Positions 13,009-22,636 of a stretch of 64,000 nucleotides of DNA are shown piece after piece; position 1 is the first letter of the stretch; every line of letters starts with the position of its first letter. Origin of the DNA: Pratylenchus scribneri. Lineage: Eukaryota > Nematoda > Chromadorea > Rhabditida > Pratylenchidae. A program made the position numbers and the translations under genes. Location of the stretch: positions 124,001-188,000 of the forward strand of contig JAQSEB010000065.1 of assembly GCA_030063045.1 (NCBI GenBank), given 5' to 3'. Under the pieces are notes generated by a model that saw nothing but the letters and a program-made list of their open reading frames with translations, was not told where the DNA came from and searched no databases.

Positions 13009-13412
13009 TTAAACATTTGGTTGGGGTATAATTTCTGGCTGATCTTTTCCTCCTTCTTCTTGCTTTTCATCAATTCTTTTCAATGGTAAATTGAAGACTT
13101 TATTTCGCGCACTAATGCGCATCCATTGGCTCCCATCAATTTCGCGCACTTGATCGAATGGTAAAAATCGTTCGCCCCCCTTGAGTCTTGTGGAAAAAAC
13201 GGAGACACCGGTTGGTTGAATCACATAATCCACCTCTACTGTTCCGCTTTTGCATCGAGAACACCGTCCAGGGAGATCCCATGGAATAAAACGTGGGGTC
13301 AAAAGACGGGAACGGCTGAAAATTAAGATAAATTCGCATTTTCACTGTGTAACCTGTAAACAGTAATGCCTGTAGTGTTTACAGAAAATTCAATTTCTGG
13401 GGAACTTGCCAT
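13009..13412 (-). CDS. unknown 121-aa Maverick protein
   Basis: I do not recognise this protein. ATG 13412-13410 lies inside the last exon of the PAZ gene, in another frame. Exon 1 is 13412-13354; a 38-nt intron (GTTACA...TTTCAG) is followed by exon 2, 13315-13009. The summed length is 366 nt, an intact 121 codons plus stop. A CSRC pair (CSRCKSG) suggests half of a metal site, and the C-terminal half contains GSQWMRISARNKVFNLPLKRI. The tail is charged and proline-containing. Its position between the PAZ protein and the ATPase on one strand indicates co-expression. Confidence 0.65.
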
Positions 13413-13955
13413 TTTCCGTCGATTCAGGTGGCCAGAGATAATTTTTGAAATTTAAATATTCGGCGTAATCCTTTTCTGTTCTACTTTTTTCCTTGATTTC
13501 TTCCTCTTCTTCTTCAATTCCAAGCAATACTAAATATAGAAAATATATTTATTTATTTGAGTTTAAGAACCTATTGGATAATATTTGCTGTGTCCTTTAT
13601 TATGGTATTCCACAACACACTTTAATTTGGGGTAAAGTAATCTAATTCGATATTTGACGTAATAATATTGAATTATTTTTACGTCTAAAAAAGAAAATTA
13701 ATTAAATATTTATTATTTATTACCAAGAAAGCCTTCAAAAGCATATAATTCGGCGGCAGACTTTAAAGTTATTCCTCCAAATTTCACTTCTTTCTTTTCT
13801 CCTTGTTTGTCACAATATGTGGTGAACAATTTTTTCCCTTTCAGATATTCTTCCACGGAATTTTTCGTGATCGGGTTATTCAAAAATTCTTGAAGATGTT
13901 TTGGCTCACAGTAAAGCAATTTAGAGAGAGCAACAGTCAAAGGTGTAAGTACCAT
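13390..13955 (-). CDS. stand-alone PAZ-domain protein encoded by the Maverick
   Basis: Three exons (13955-13724, 13684-13571, 13529-13390) join in frame to 161 aa. The body matches the Argonaute/Piwi PAZ domain in order: a leading helix (NSVEEYLKGKKLFTTYCDKQ), a strand with KKEVKFGGITLKSAAELYAF, the segment QYYYVKYRIRLLYPKLKCV, and HNKGHSKYYPI, equivalent to the QYF...YPHLPC...YLP core of Argonautes. There is no MID or PIWI domain. The tail is acidic (GIEEEEEEIKEK). PAZ domains bind the 3' end of small RNAs, so a free viral PAZ could sequester them or mark them (inference). It is first in the leftward gene block, directly beside the divergent promoter region, so it may be expressed early. Confidence 0.8.
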
Positions 13956-14424
13956 TTTTATTTGGTTTTTAGAATAAATGGAGTATGGTAATGGTTGGAA
14001 TAAAGTAAAGTTTTCCTACCGTAGGCGTCCTTTATGGGTCTCTGACCTAATCGATAATTTATTTTCTCTAGTTATTATGGAAAAATTATGCCTAGTTTTA
14101 AAATTTTTTCGCTGTGTATGGTAGTGGTTAGAATAAGACGCAGTCTTCCTACTGTAAGCGTCCTTTTGGCTCTCTAACCTAATCGATAATTTATTTTCCC
14201 TTGCCATTGTGGAAAAATGATGACAATTTTTTTTGGCGCCAAAATAATCGCGTCCCTTTTTCAACCAATCGCAGCCCAAGACACAGTATGCTTCACGCTA
14301 AAGTTTCGAACCATAGACCTCCAATAATTTAGAATCTAGAGCAAAAACAATGGACTAAATTGTTTCAATATATTTTGGTTTATTGTTCCATTTAATTCAG
14401 ATATCTCATTAAATTAAAATAAAA
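13956..14424. promoter_or_regulatory. divergent intergenic region with two tandem ~130-bp repeats
   Basis: This region separates the leftward block (PAZ first) from the rightward block (zinc-ribbon gene first). It contains two imperfect direct copies at about 13985-14115 and 14116-14250. Each has TATGGTARTGGTTRGAATAA, a CTTCCTAC.GTA.GCGTCC block and CTAACCTAATCGATAATTTATTTTC. After them come GGCGCCAAAATAATCGCG and a GC-richer stretch. The layout suggests a bidirectional viral promoter, with the repeats as likely regulatory modules. That role is inferred from position only. Confidence 0.55.
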
Positions 14425-14982
14425 ATGTCTGCAATGAAAACTGAGAACCAGAAACGAAAACGTAATGCTCCAAATGGTTTGATAAGTGATTGAATTATTA
14501 ATTAATTATTTATTTAGAAAATGAGGAACAAGTTGATAACACGGGAAAAGACGAGATTGAACAAAAAATTGCCCGCATAGATCTTGCTTTGGAAAAGGAG
14601 GAAGAGAATGTCGAGGAAAAACTGCCTGGAGTTTTTGGTCAAAATAAAATGTTCTGGAAGGTTAATATTTTTATATCTTTCAAAAATAATTTTAATAGAT
14701 TGGCCGACCAAAATATGGGATTTTCAATTTCCAATGCGACATGTGCCGTGACCGAAACATGAAATTGGCTAATGACCTACGCTTTAAAGTCTATGAAACT
14801 GGCACAAAGGTTTTATTCTATTGATTATTTAGATATTAATTTATTTAAAGGGCGAATATATTTTCGCACACTGTCAATTTTACTGCGAGAAATGCGTTCA
14901 AGTCAATTTCGAAATTACTGATACGATGATGAAGAACAATGGAAAGCCAAAGAGCAATTTTGTGAATTTCTGGCAGAAGTGA
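14425..14982 (+). CDS. Maverick zinc-ribbon protein, unknown function
   Basis: Four exons (14425-14476, 14518-14660, 14699-14809, 14851-14982) join in frame to a 145-aa protein. The N-terminus is basic (QKRKRNAP, a likely nuclear signal) and is followed by an acidic, Glu-rich helix. The C-terminal half has two Cys pairs, CDMC and CEKC, separated by about 40 residues, giving a zinc-ribbon-like unit (FNFQCDMCRD ... HCQFYCEKCVQVNFEI). This could be a viral transcription factor, but I do not recognise a family. It is the first gene of the rightward morphogenesis block, 48 nt before the penton gene. Confidence 0.65.
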
Positions 14983-15030
14983 TTCCCATCGAATTACAGA
15001 AATCATTCTTATTAATTTACTATTTTTAAA

Positions 15031-16644
15031 ATGAGCAATTCCTTCTATTTAATTGTTCCCAGTAATACTCCTGGATTTCCTGACAATCGAACGAATAAAT
15101 TTAAAATCCATTTACCTAAAAAATTAATTTTTGATGGCTCTTGGGTTGTTGGATTAACCGGTATAATTTACCCTAATAGGTATATTTTTAATTGGAATAT
15201 TTAAATAATTCATTTTGAAGTTGGGCCACCATTGGTACAGTTTCGAAACAATATATTATTGTTAATTTGAAAGATGGGAGAAAGTTTCGATTTTTTGTCC
15301 CGAGTGGTTCATTTATTACTCCCGAACAACTTGAGCATGGAATTTACAATGGAATGATCCAAAAGTTGGAGTCAAAACTTAACATTACATCCAGAAAGAG
15401 ACGAGCTTTGATCGATGAGGAAGGAGAAATAGAAGACGTCGAAGATGTAATTGAGGAAACTGAAGCTCCAGTTTATTCTACAAGTAAAGCCAAGGAAGAA
15501 GCCGAACGTAAGGCTCGAGAAAAAGAAGCTAAACGTAAAGCAAAAGAAGAAGCAGATCGTAAGGCTCGAGAAGAAGAATCTAAACGTAGAGCGAGAGAAG
15601 AAGAAGCTAAACGTAAAGCCAAGGAAGAGACCGATCGTAAGGCAAGAGAAGAAGAAGTTATACGTAAAGCGAAAGAGGAAGAAACTAAACGTAAAGCCAA
15701 GGAAGAGGCCGATCGTAAGGCAAGAGAAGAAGCTGCAAGGAAACAACAGGAAGAGGTCATTAAAAATGCTCAAGAGGCAGCAAGATTAGCTGAGGTAGAC
15801 CGGAAGAAACAAGAAGAAGAAACCAAAAGAATTAAACAAACCGAATCAGAGTCGATGATTCCAGTTTATGGGCAAAACAAAGATGGTCTTTCCTATGGGG
15901 TCTACAGATCAATTTATACAGTGGAAGGAAAAGACCCACACCCCGAACTACATTATATGCATGAAAAGGATCGTTATTTTTATGTTTCTTCTCGGGATAA
16001 GTACATGAAAAAATATAATTTGAAAATCGAGAATTTTGTTGAACATGTACAAAAAAATATTGAAGAATTCAAGGAGATGTTTGAACGAGAGGAGTACAAT
16101 GAAGATTACTCAAATAAATCAGAACAAATGAAAAGAGAAATATTAGAAATAGCGAAGGGGATCCAATTTTATTACTTGGATGATATTTCTCGTTTCAAAT
16201 TAAAAATTGCAAATGATCAAATTGCCGATATTGTACTTTCCGATCAATTATCTTATGTACTCGGGTATGAAAAGGGCCAAGTGATCAGGGATGGTGAAGT
16301 GGCTAAATATATGGTGGATTTGCATGGAGGAGTGAGTCATCTTTGTGTGTATCTTAACAGTGGCTTGATGGTTCTCTAATATTTTCTATAAATTTCAAAA
16401 ATTAATTCAGGAAAGCATGATCATTGGGAATAAATTTGCGAATTTATTACAGGTTATTGCAGTTGAGGGTAAAGTCGGTCAAGTAATTGAGAAGAATTTT
16501 CCCTCACCATTGTTCCATAAAATAATTGCCAAAGATTTGGACGTAATTGATGTTGAAATAAGATCATTAACCGGAAGAGAAGTCCCATTTGAATTTGGAC
16601 AAGTTATATTAACCCTCCAATTTAAAAAATCATTTGTATTTTGA
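15031..16644 (+). CDS. Maverick penton-like minor capsid protein with coiled-coil insertion
   Basis: Exons 15031-15179, 15221-16370 and 16411-16644 give 510 aa. The N-terminus (FYLIVPSNTPGFPDNRTNKF, then WVVGLTGIIYPNSWATI) is the conserved start of the Polinton vertex (penton) protein. The last exon carries the conserved end (VIAVEGKVGQVIEKNF ... REVPFEFGQVILTLQF). The single jelly roll would form capsid vertices. Between them, about residues 135-265, is a long highly charged Lys/Arg/Ala/Glu repeat with the period KARE..., predicted as a continuous coiled coil and not usual for the family. It may form a spike or a host-interaction rod (inference). The major capsid gene follows downstream. Confidence 0.88.
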
Positions 16645-16689
16645 CAAGTTATATTAACCCTACAATTTAAAAAATCATTTGTATTTGAT
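16598..16689 (+). repeat. 45-bp tandem duplication across the penton stop codon
   Basis: The last 45 bases of the penton gene, from GACAAGTTATATTAACCCT to the stop, are repeated immediately downstream with one visible base change (CCTCC to CCTAC). The second copy is in the short gap before the next ATG. It is a recent small duplication; it does not change the coding frame. Confidence 0.85.
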
Positions 16690-16701
16690 AAAATTAAATA
16701 A

Positions 16702-17249
16702 ATGGTCCGTGTTATATTTGACGGGTCTAATTTACGTCTTGGAAAATTCCATCAAGTTGGATCGGGTCCAATAGAATATTTTTCTGGATTGCCACCTTAC
16801 CAAAGGGGTTTTGGCCATGGTTCAATAAGGCAGAGAGGAGCAGGAGTAGGAAGAGTTCTGAGAAGTCTTTGGAGATATTTGAAACCTTTGGCATCAGCTG
16901 TTACCCCAATTGCTATGAATGTAGGAAAGGAGATTGGAAAAGAGGGTTTAGCGACAACAGCAAGAGTATTGAATAAGGTGGAAACTCATAAAATATATTT
17001 CTAATGTACGAAATTTAGGTAGTAGAAGGTGGAGACATAAAGGAAGCAATAATTGGGGAAGGAAAAGAGGGCGTTCGAGAGCTTATGACCAAAGCAGGTC
17101 TACAAAGTGGAAGTGGAAAAAGAAGGCGAAAAGTGACCCCCCACCGAAAATCTGGAGTCATTTTAAAACCAAACGATTTTATTGGACAAACTGTTCCGGA
17201 AAGAGCTCTAATTAAAAAGAAAAGAATTGATAGTCTAGGATATTATTAA
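16702..17249 (+). CDS. Maverick core-like small basic protein
   Basis: Two exons (16702-16977 and 17019-17249) give 168 aa. The sequence has a YQRGFGHGS...GVGRVLRSLWRYLKP stretch followed by a glycine-spaced amphipathic helix (GKEIGKEGLATTARVLNK) and a basic tail with SGSGKRRRKV. This is the pattern of a small protein seen in many Mavericks and comparable to adenovirus core or minor proteins. Gly-containing sites (VGSGPIEYF) could be cleaved by the element's protease (inference). It lies three bases upstream of the major capsid ATG. Confidence 0.78.
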
Positions 17250-17251
17250 AA

Positions 17252-18750
17252 ATGCTGTATAAAAAAGTGGATGTTTCATCGGCAGACAGTATATCGAGTG
17301 GTTTGGATTTTTTTACAACGCCCCCCACAAATTGCGCTATATCCAATTCAGCCAATAGAGAATATTTAACGGTTATTTTATTTATTAATAATTACTAATG
17401 ATTATTTTAGTTAAATCCAATTAGTTCTACCCCTTTCCATTTTAAAATACACCCTATTACAAGTTATATAGACTTGAGTAAGATCTATATTTTGACTGAA
17501 TGCCGAATAAGGAAAGTGGGTGATGATGGATTGCGTGTGAATTTGGATGCAGGTGAAGTGGTTTCCTCAATTCAAATGCCAGGAAGCACATGGATTAAGG
17601 ATATCAAGATTATGATAAACCAAAGGGAAATATATTCGTCAAACCAATTGTACAGCTATAAGACCTACTTGGATACGGAACTTAGCTATCCGAAAGAAGC
17701 AAAAGATAGTTTTCTCAGTGTTACTGGTTACAAAAGAGACAAAAAAGATCCAGATTCTATTGCTGATGAAGGTTATGTAGCAAGGAAAAATATGTTTGCA
17801 CAAAGCAAGACAGTGCAATTGATTAGCAAACTTTCGACGGATATTTTCAATCAAGACCTATATTTGATAAGCAATGTTGAAATGGATATAGAAATTACGC
17901 CGCAAACAGATGACTTTATGATTATCCAGCAAAAAACTGTAGTTGAGCCCCCCGCAACCCACACTAAATACGTTTTTGAAATTACGGATGTTCGGCTGCT
18001 TGTAAAAACAATAGATTTGATGGACGGTTTGAGTCTAGACATTGCAAAACAATTAGATGTTCAGCCAGCTAGATATGGAGTGAGAAAATCATTCATGAAG
18101 TCTCTGTTTATCACTCAGGGGAGGACTGATTTTGTCGCTAATTTATTCACTGAGGAGTATGTGAAAAAAAAAATTTAAATAATTTTAAATTAATTATTCA
18201 GGGTTCCAAGACGTGTAATGATCGGAATAGTCAACAATTCTAGATATATTGGAGATAAATTCGAAAGCCCATTCAAATTCACTCATTTTAATGTACAAAA
18301 TATTGAGTTGAGAGCAAATGGGAGGTCTTATCCCCAATACAATTACAAGTATTTTTATTTCTTTTTATGTTTCTAAATAAATTTAAGTTTAAAATATGGT
18401 TCCGATAATTATGCTCAAGCTTACCATGATACTCAAGAACATTTGGGCTTTGCATATACTAATGAAAGTAACGGAATAGATTATTCGATGTTCAAAAATG
18501 GATGGTGTATTTATGTATTTAATTTGACTAATAGTCAAGAGGATTCGGAAGGATTTGAATTGGTTAAAGACGGGTGCACATCAGTAGAGATTCGATTTTC
18601 TACTCCAGTCCCTGCTGGAGGCGTCACTTTAATTGCCTATGCTGAAGCCGATGGGCTTATTCTCATTGATCGTGAATTTCTTTATTATTTTATGAATCAT
18701 TTTAACTTTTTCCAGGAAATCGAACTATTACATCTGATTTAACAGTCTAA
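17252..18750 (+). CDS. Maverick major capsid protein (double jelly roll)
   Basis: Exons 17252-17371, 17411-18156, 18202-18348, 18388-18671 and 18716-18750 sum to 1332 nt (443 aa) with every junction in frame. Recognisable hallmarks are the start with LDFFTTPPTNCAI, the ITSYIDLSKIYILTECRI strand, SSIQMPGSTWIKDIKIMIN, the middle GVRKSFMKSLFITQGR followed by VPRRVMIGIVNNSRYIG, and the end AGGVTLIAYAEADGLILIDRNRTITSDLTV. This is the protein that builds the Polinton icosahedral shell. The stop is immediately followed by the ATG of the next gene (TAAATG). The gene shows no stop or frameshift, so the element could still encode a capsid. Confidence 0.9.
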
Positions 18751-18957
18751 ATGACAGTAAATTATTCAACTGCCCCTGATTTTATTCCCCCGCAAATAAT
18801 TACAACACCCCCGGGAATAATCTCTTGTTTTGCTGAGAGTGCTGAGTCATCGCCTTGGAATTTAATCCTTTGTTTAATTTATTTTCTGGGGACCGGTGCA
18901 GCAACAGCTTTTGCTCTTTATCTCTATTTGCGGGATAGGAGCAGAAATGCACATTAA
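18751..18957 (+). CDS. 68-aa single-pass membrane protein
   Basis: The ATG directly abuts the major capsid stop. The first ~30 residues are Pro/Thr-rich (FIPPQIITTPPGII). One hydrophobic segment (NLILCLIYFLGTGAATAFAL) is followed by basic residues (RDRSRN), which predicts an Nout-Cin topology. No family is recognised. Its place between capsid and protease genes suggests a virion or exit role. There is no intron. Confidence 0.65.
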   Translation: MTVNYSTAPDFIPPQIITTPPGIISCFAESAESSPWNLILCLIYFLGTGAATAFALYLYLRDRSRNAH

Positions 18958-18960
18958 AGA

Positions 18961-19457
18961 ATGAACACTGCTACGATTAATAAGCTGCTTTCTGAGCATC
19001 CTGCTACCACGAAATATTTTAAGGGAGTTTTCCCTTCCGATGGTATTCCAAAATGCGCGAATTTTCCGTGCTCAATGGTTGTAAATTTGGTTGGAATTAG
19101 TCGGAAATTATTTTAAGATATAAAGTATTTTAGGATCCATCTACTCAAAAAGGATCACATTGGTGTTGCATATGGGCCGAAAATCCGTTCCATGCTTTTT
19201 ATTTTGATTCTTATGGGGACCGTCCAGAAGGAATGATACTCGATTATTTAAAGAAAAATTTTAAAAAAATTACATATAATAATACGAAATTTCAAAATTT
19301 GTTTAGTTCGATGTGTGGTCCTTACACTATGATTGTAATTGTTTTATTATCTTTAGGTCTGAATTATACTTCTATATTAAAATTATTTTCTCAATATAAT
19401 TCCCCAGATCAATTTATTAATTATTTTTATTCTTTATTTTTTAAAATAAATATATAA
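18961..19457 (+). CDS. adenain-type cysteine protease (peptidase C5-like)
   Basis: Maturation protease of the virus-like particle. Exons 18961-19089 and 19134-19457 give 150 aa. The catalytic arrangement of adenain is visible: His in GSHWCCIW, Asp in FYFDSYG, Gln in KFQNLFSSMCGPY and the nucleophile Cys in the same segment. The C-terminal part is hydrophobic and Tyr/Phe-rich. Likely substrates in the same element are the QQGG protein and the core-like protein (inference). The gene follows the 68-aa membrane protein after 3 nt. Confidence 0.87.
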
Positions 19458-19479
19458 AAAAATAAATATTTATTTGCGA

Positions 19480-19896
19480 TTAATCTTTCGAAAACGTGTT
19501 AATTGATGATTCAATTCGTTTTAATTCTTCAATTCCATGATTTTCCAAAATTTTTATCGTTTCAATAAAAGCATCACGTTCCAAAAAGTCACATATGTCA
19601 TCGCCACATTTACGAATTTCTAATTGATGTTCATGTTCTTCTTTAAAAAGTAGAGGATAATAAATGGCAAAAAATTGTCCCTTGAAATTTCGAATAAGTC
19701 GTTCCCATGATGACGGGTCCTTTTTGATCTTTTTTTCCAGATCAATAAATGAAGGCAATTTTTCTTTGATCTCTTCATCGGCTATTCCACGTAATCGCCA
19801 GAGCAGTGGTAAATTTTCCCAATTTTTGCATAATTTAACCGAAAGCTCAATTAAAGTCCGATAACTAAAATATTCAGTCATGAATTTTTCGTACAT
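19480..19896 (-). CDS. hypothetical 138-aa protein at the right end of the Maverick
   Basis: I do not recognise this intronless frame. It is charged and helical, with Trp/Arg-rich segments (NLPLLWRLRGIADEEIKEK, SSWERLIRNFKGQFF) and two Cys near the end (IRKCGDDICDFLE). It converges on the protease gene with a 22-bp gap and starts just inside the inverted copy of the element's 150-bp repeat. This suggests cargo of the transposon rather than a host gene. Confidence 0.5.
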   Translation of the reverse strand: MYEKFMTEYFSYRTLIELSVKLCKNWENLPLLWRLRGIADEEIKEKLPSFIDLEKKIKKDPSSWERLIRNFKGQFFAIYYPLLFKEEHEHQLEIRKCGDDICDFLERDAFIETIKILENHGIEELKRIESSINTFSKD

Positions 19897-20002
19897 CTGA
19901 ATTTGCGGTAATATTTTCTTTTCAAAAATTACTATCAGTTATAATCATTGGTAAATAATTTAAACTCAAAATAATTTTTATTTAAGCAAAAATGATTTTA
20001 TA

Positions 20003-20275
20003 TCCAAAAGAGGCAGAGAATCCATAGCAGACATTAAAACAAAACGCCTCCATATGCGTCGCTTATATTTTTAAATTTAATTTTTGGCGCTTAGATAAAT
20101 CGTCATTTTTTTTGGATAAATAGTCTTATAAAATTGGAATTCTTCCAAAAATGAATGAAGTAGTAATGCGTGCATATGGATATATGATTTGGCATTCTGT
20201 TTTAATTAAATAAAAATAATTAAAAATTTATTTGAATTGGATAATTTGTCTCAAGTTGGAAGAATTCCAAAAAAA
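20003..20275 (-). repeat. inverted copy of the Maverick ~150-bp repeat
   Basis: Read on the minus strand, 20165-20003 matches the unit seen at 9371-9820: CTTCATTCATTTTTGGAA, TATAAGACTATTTATCC, ATGACG, GCGCCAAAAATTAA, then GGCGTTTTGTTTTAATGTCTG and ATGGATTCTCT. A second TTGGAAGAATTCCAA palindrome lies at about 20255-20270. The inverted placement relative to the 9.4-kb array is what one would expect of terminal or sub-terminal repeats, but the polymerase gene lies outside the interval they define. Confidence 0.75.
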
Positions 20276-20438
20276 AAATGTTAGAGTGTACAGGGTAGAC
20301 TATGTGAGTTGGATACAATGTCTTGTCTTTCTGTTTTCCTGTAATTAATTAATTTGAAAAAACTATTTGTTTGAAAAATCGAATTAATCCTGTCTTTTAA
20401 ATTGAATCTTCTTCAAAAAATATTTAATTGCTGAAATA

Positions 20439-20901
20439 ATGAGAATTCGCTACTATCATCCAGATCATATACCAATTGCCATCCATCAAAGTTAATTTTT
20501 TCAAAAAATGTTAATATATATTTTAATTTAGTGATGAACACACACAAATATTGTATGCTGCACAAGTATTACTTCAAAAAGGACGAGAGCGAGCCACATA
20601 TTCTCTGCATCTACCGCTTTCGTGGGATTCCCGCAAACAATAACCGAAATCATTTGGTTGGACATGTAGTTGAAGAGCAATGGATGAACAAAACTTGTAT
20701 TTCATCGGAGATACTTCAAGGTTTTTCTGATCATTGATTTCAATAAAAATTATATTTTTATTAGAACGAGGTCTTATTTCCTCTGAATTTTCCCATGTGG
20801 TCTTCATCTGGTTCACGGATTATTTGCCACATGTCCCCTGGCTCCGTGTAACAATCGATCTTCTTGACGAGAAATCCGATAAAGAGATAACGATTAATTA
20901 A
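20439..20901 (+). CDS. hypothetical small gene
   Basis: Three exons (ATG 20439; introns about 20490-20530 and 20720-20763) join in frame to roughly 125 aa and end at TAA 20899-20901. The protein contains CMLHKYYFKKDESEPHILCI and ends with HVVFIWFTDYLPHVPWLRVT. I do not recognise it. The end vaguely recalls nematode F-box-associated C-terminal regions, which is weak. It lies just outside the Maverick repeat and could be host-derived. Confidence 0.4.
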
Positions 20902-22636
20902 TTTTGAATAATTCAATGTATGCAATTCATATGCATAATATTATTTTTAAACGGATAAAGATCAGAAAAAGAAATAATGTTTAATATCATGTCGTTTAAA
21001 AGTGCTTTAATTTGACATTTTAAATTATAAATAAGCAATAGGATATAAGCGTTATGCCTCTCTCAGATATGGCCCACCAAAATGGCATATATAGTTGTCC
21101 GCTCGTACGTACGCGTTGCTGCAATAGTGACCCAATAGACATACGCTCACTCTTCGCTCCCTCATTGTGAACCATAGACAGCCGCTCGCGCATCTCTGAC
21201 TCTCCCAACTAAGCCTATAGGTAAGCGCTGCTCGGTGATTCTCCCAAAAAAAGTAAGCCTACAGATGTCCGCTAATATACGGTAGGATTACGGTGGTGGT
21301 TTTCCCGACCCTTACTACTGGCAACTATAACAGAAACAAGAAAATTTGAAAAAGCTTCTTTTATTTCATCAAAATGTTAAACCCTACAATTTTATTTTTT
21401 AAATATCATTGAATATTATTTTTTGAAAAAAAATTTCACTTTTTTGTATTTTAAGATTTTTTTTCAATTTTTAAAGGATTGTGAAAAATTTTTTGAAAAA
21501 TTTCGATTTTCGATTTCGATTGTCGAAATTTCGACGTTTTAGTTTCGTTTCGATTTCGATTTCGATTTCGATTTGGAAGTGAGTTTCGATTTCGAAGCAA
21601 ATTTCGATTTCGATTTTTTTGAGTTTCGACCCCAGCCCTGATGAGCATTCCTTTTTTCGCGTATCCCTCAATTTGGAAATCAAATTCCAGAAATTAGGAA
21701 ATATCATCCTTTGCGCAAATATTATTTTCTCCGATTTACGAAAGCAAATGATTATCGAAAAAATACAAAAATATTTGGACTGGAATTATTTTGTCATATG
21801 CCTAAAGTGTCGCCCTTGCCCAGGGACGGATTTATTTATTGCCACAACTAAAAATCGTAGTCAAAATATGGCAAATATTGGGCTAAAAATGGCAATATAA
21901 AAAATTCCAAAAATTCAGAAAATTTCTGAAAAAAAATTCGGATTTTTTCAATATTATTTCTTAAAATAATAAATCAAAATATTAAAATATATAATGTAAA
22001 ATTTTTTAAAAAATAATAATATAAACATTTTAATGAAAATACTGGAAATTTTTGAAAATTTTTTAAAAACAATTTTCTAAAAAATTCTTAGATAACTTTT
22101 TCTTATTTCTTTAGGGAATATTTTTTAATATCAATTAATCATTTTTTTTAGTTAATAGAAAAGCAGTAAAAACATCTGCCGCCTTTCTTAGAATGTACAA
22201 TTCACCTCAGAATCTCTTCCAATAAAATGTCGGTTTCTGATGCTATTCAGTCAAAGTAGACAGCTGAAAATTTTTAAGGAAATCTTTTGGACCCTAGAAA
22301 TATTAATTTATAAATTATCGGCTTATTTTTTGATATATTCTTTTCATTATTTTATTTTAATTTAATTGAAAAGCCGTGAATAAAGATTCAATTTAATTAA
22401 TCTCCAAATGAAAAATGATTTTTTGACTAAAAATCATTCTTAAAACATTCAAATATTTCTCATAAAGGGATGAATTGATTAGATCTAAATTTAAAAATTA
22501 TCGAAAAATTTTGGTTACTTTAAACTGTTGAATAGATAATATACCCATTGTTATGTTAAAAATTTAATTTAAAAATTTTTTTATCAATTTTTAAAAATCT
22601 TTTTATCAATATTGAATAGATAAAATTTTAGTAAAA
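20902..22636. other. intergenic region with a TTTCGA-type simple repeat
   Basis: No gene is supported here. Positions 21485-21620 hold a degenerate (TTTCGA)n tract. A GC-richer, non-coding stretch lies at about 21045-21310. The remainder is AT-rich, with a purine/pyrimidine-biased upstream region for the first chemoreceptor gene. Confidence 0.6.

Larger units (their letters stand above)
3743..20275. mobile_element. Maverick/Polinton virus-like DNA transposon
   Basis: The segment carries the full gene set that defines Polintons: protein-primed family-B DNA polymerase, RVE integrase, A32-like packaging ATPase, adenain-like cysteine protease, double-jelly-roll major capsid protein and penton-like minor capsid protein. 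Several small virion-type proteins accompany them. Polymerase and integrase converge on three tandem ~150-bp repeats. The integrase-to-PAZ block runs leftward and the zinc-ribbon-to-protease block runs rightward from a shared promoter region near 14 kb. All genes appear open after removing short introns, so the element looks structurally complete. The right boundary is set here to the inverted copy of the repeat near 20.0-20.3 kb. The left boundary is only the polymerase ATG, because terminal inverted repeats were not identified. Confidence 0.9.

Noticed and set aside
15372..15773. Antisense frames across the penton coiled coil
   Set aside because: They arise from the repetitive Lys/Glu codons on the other strand.
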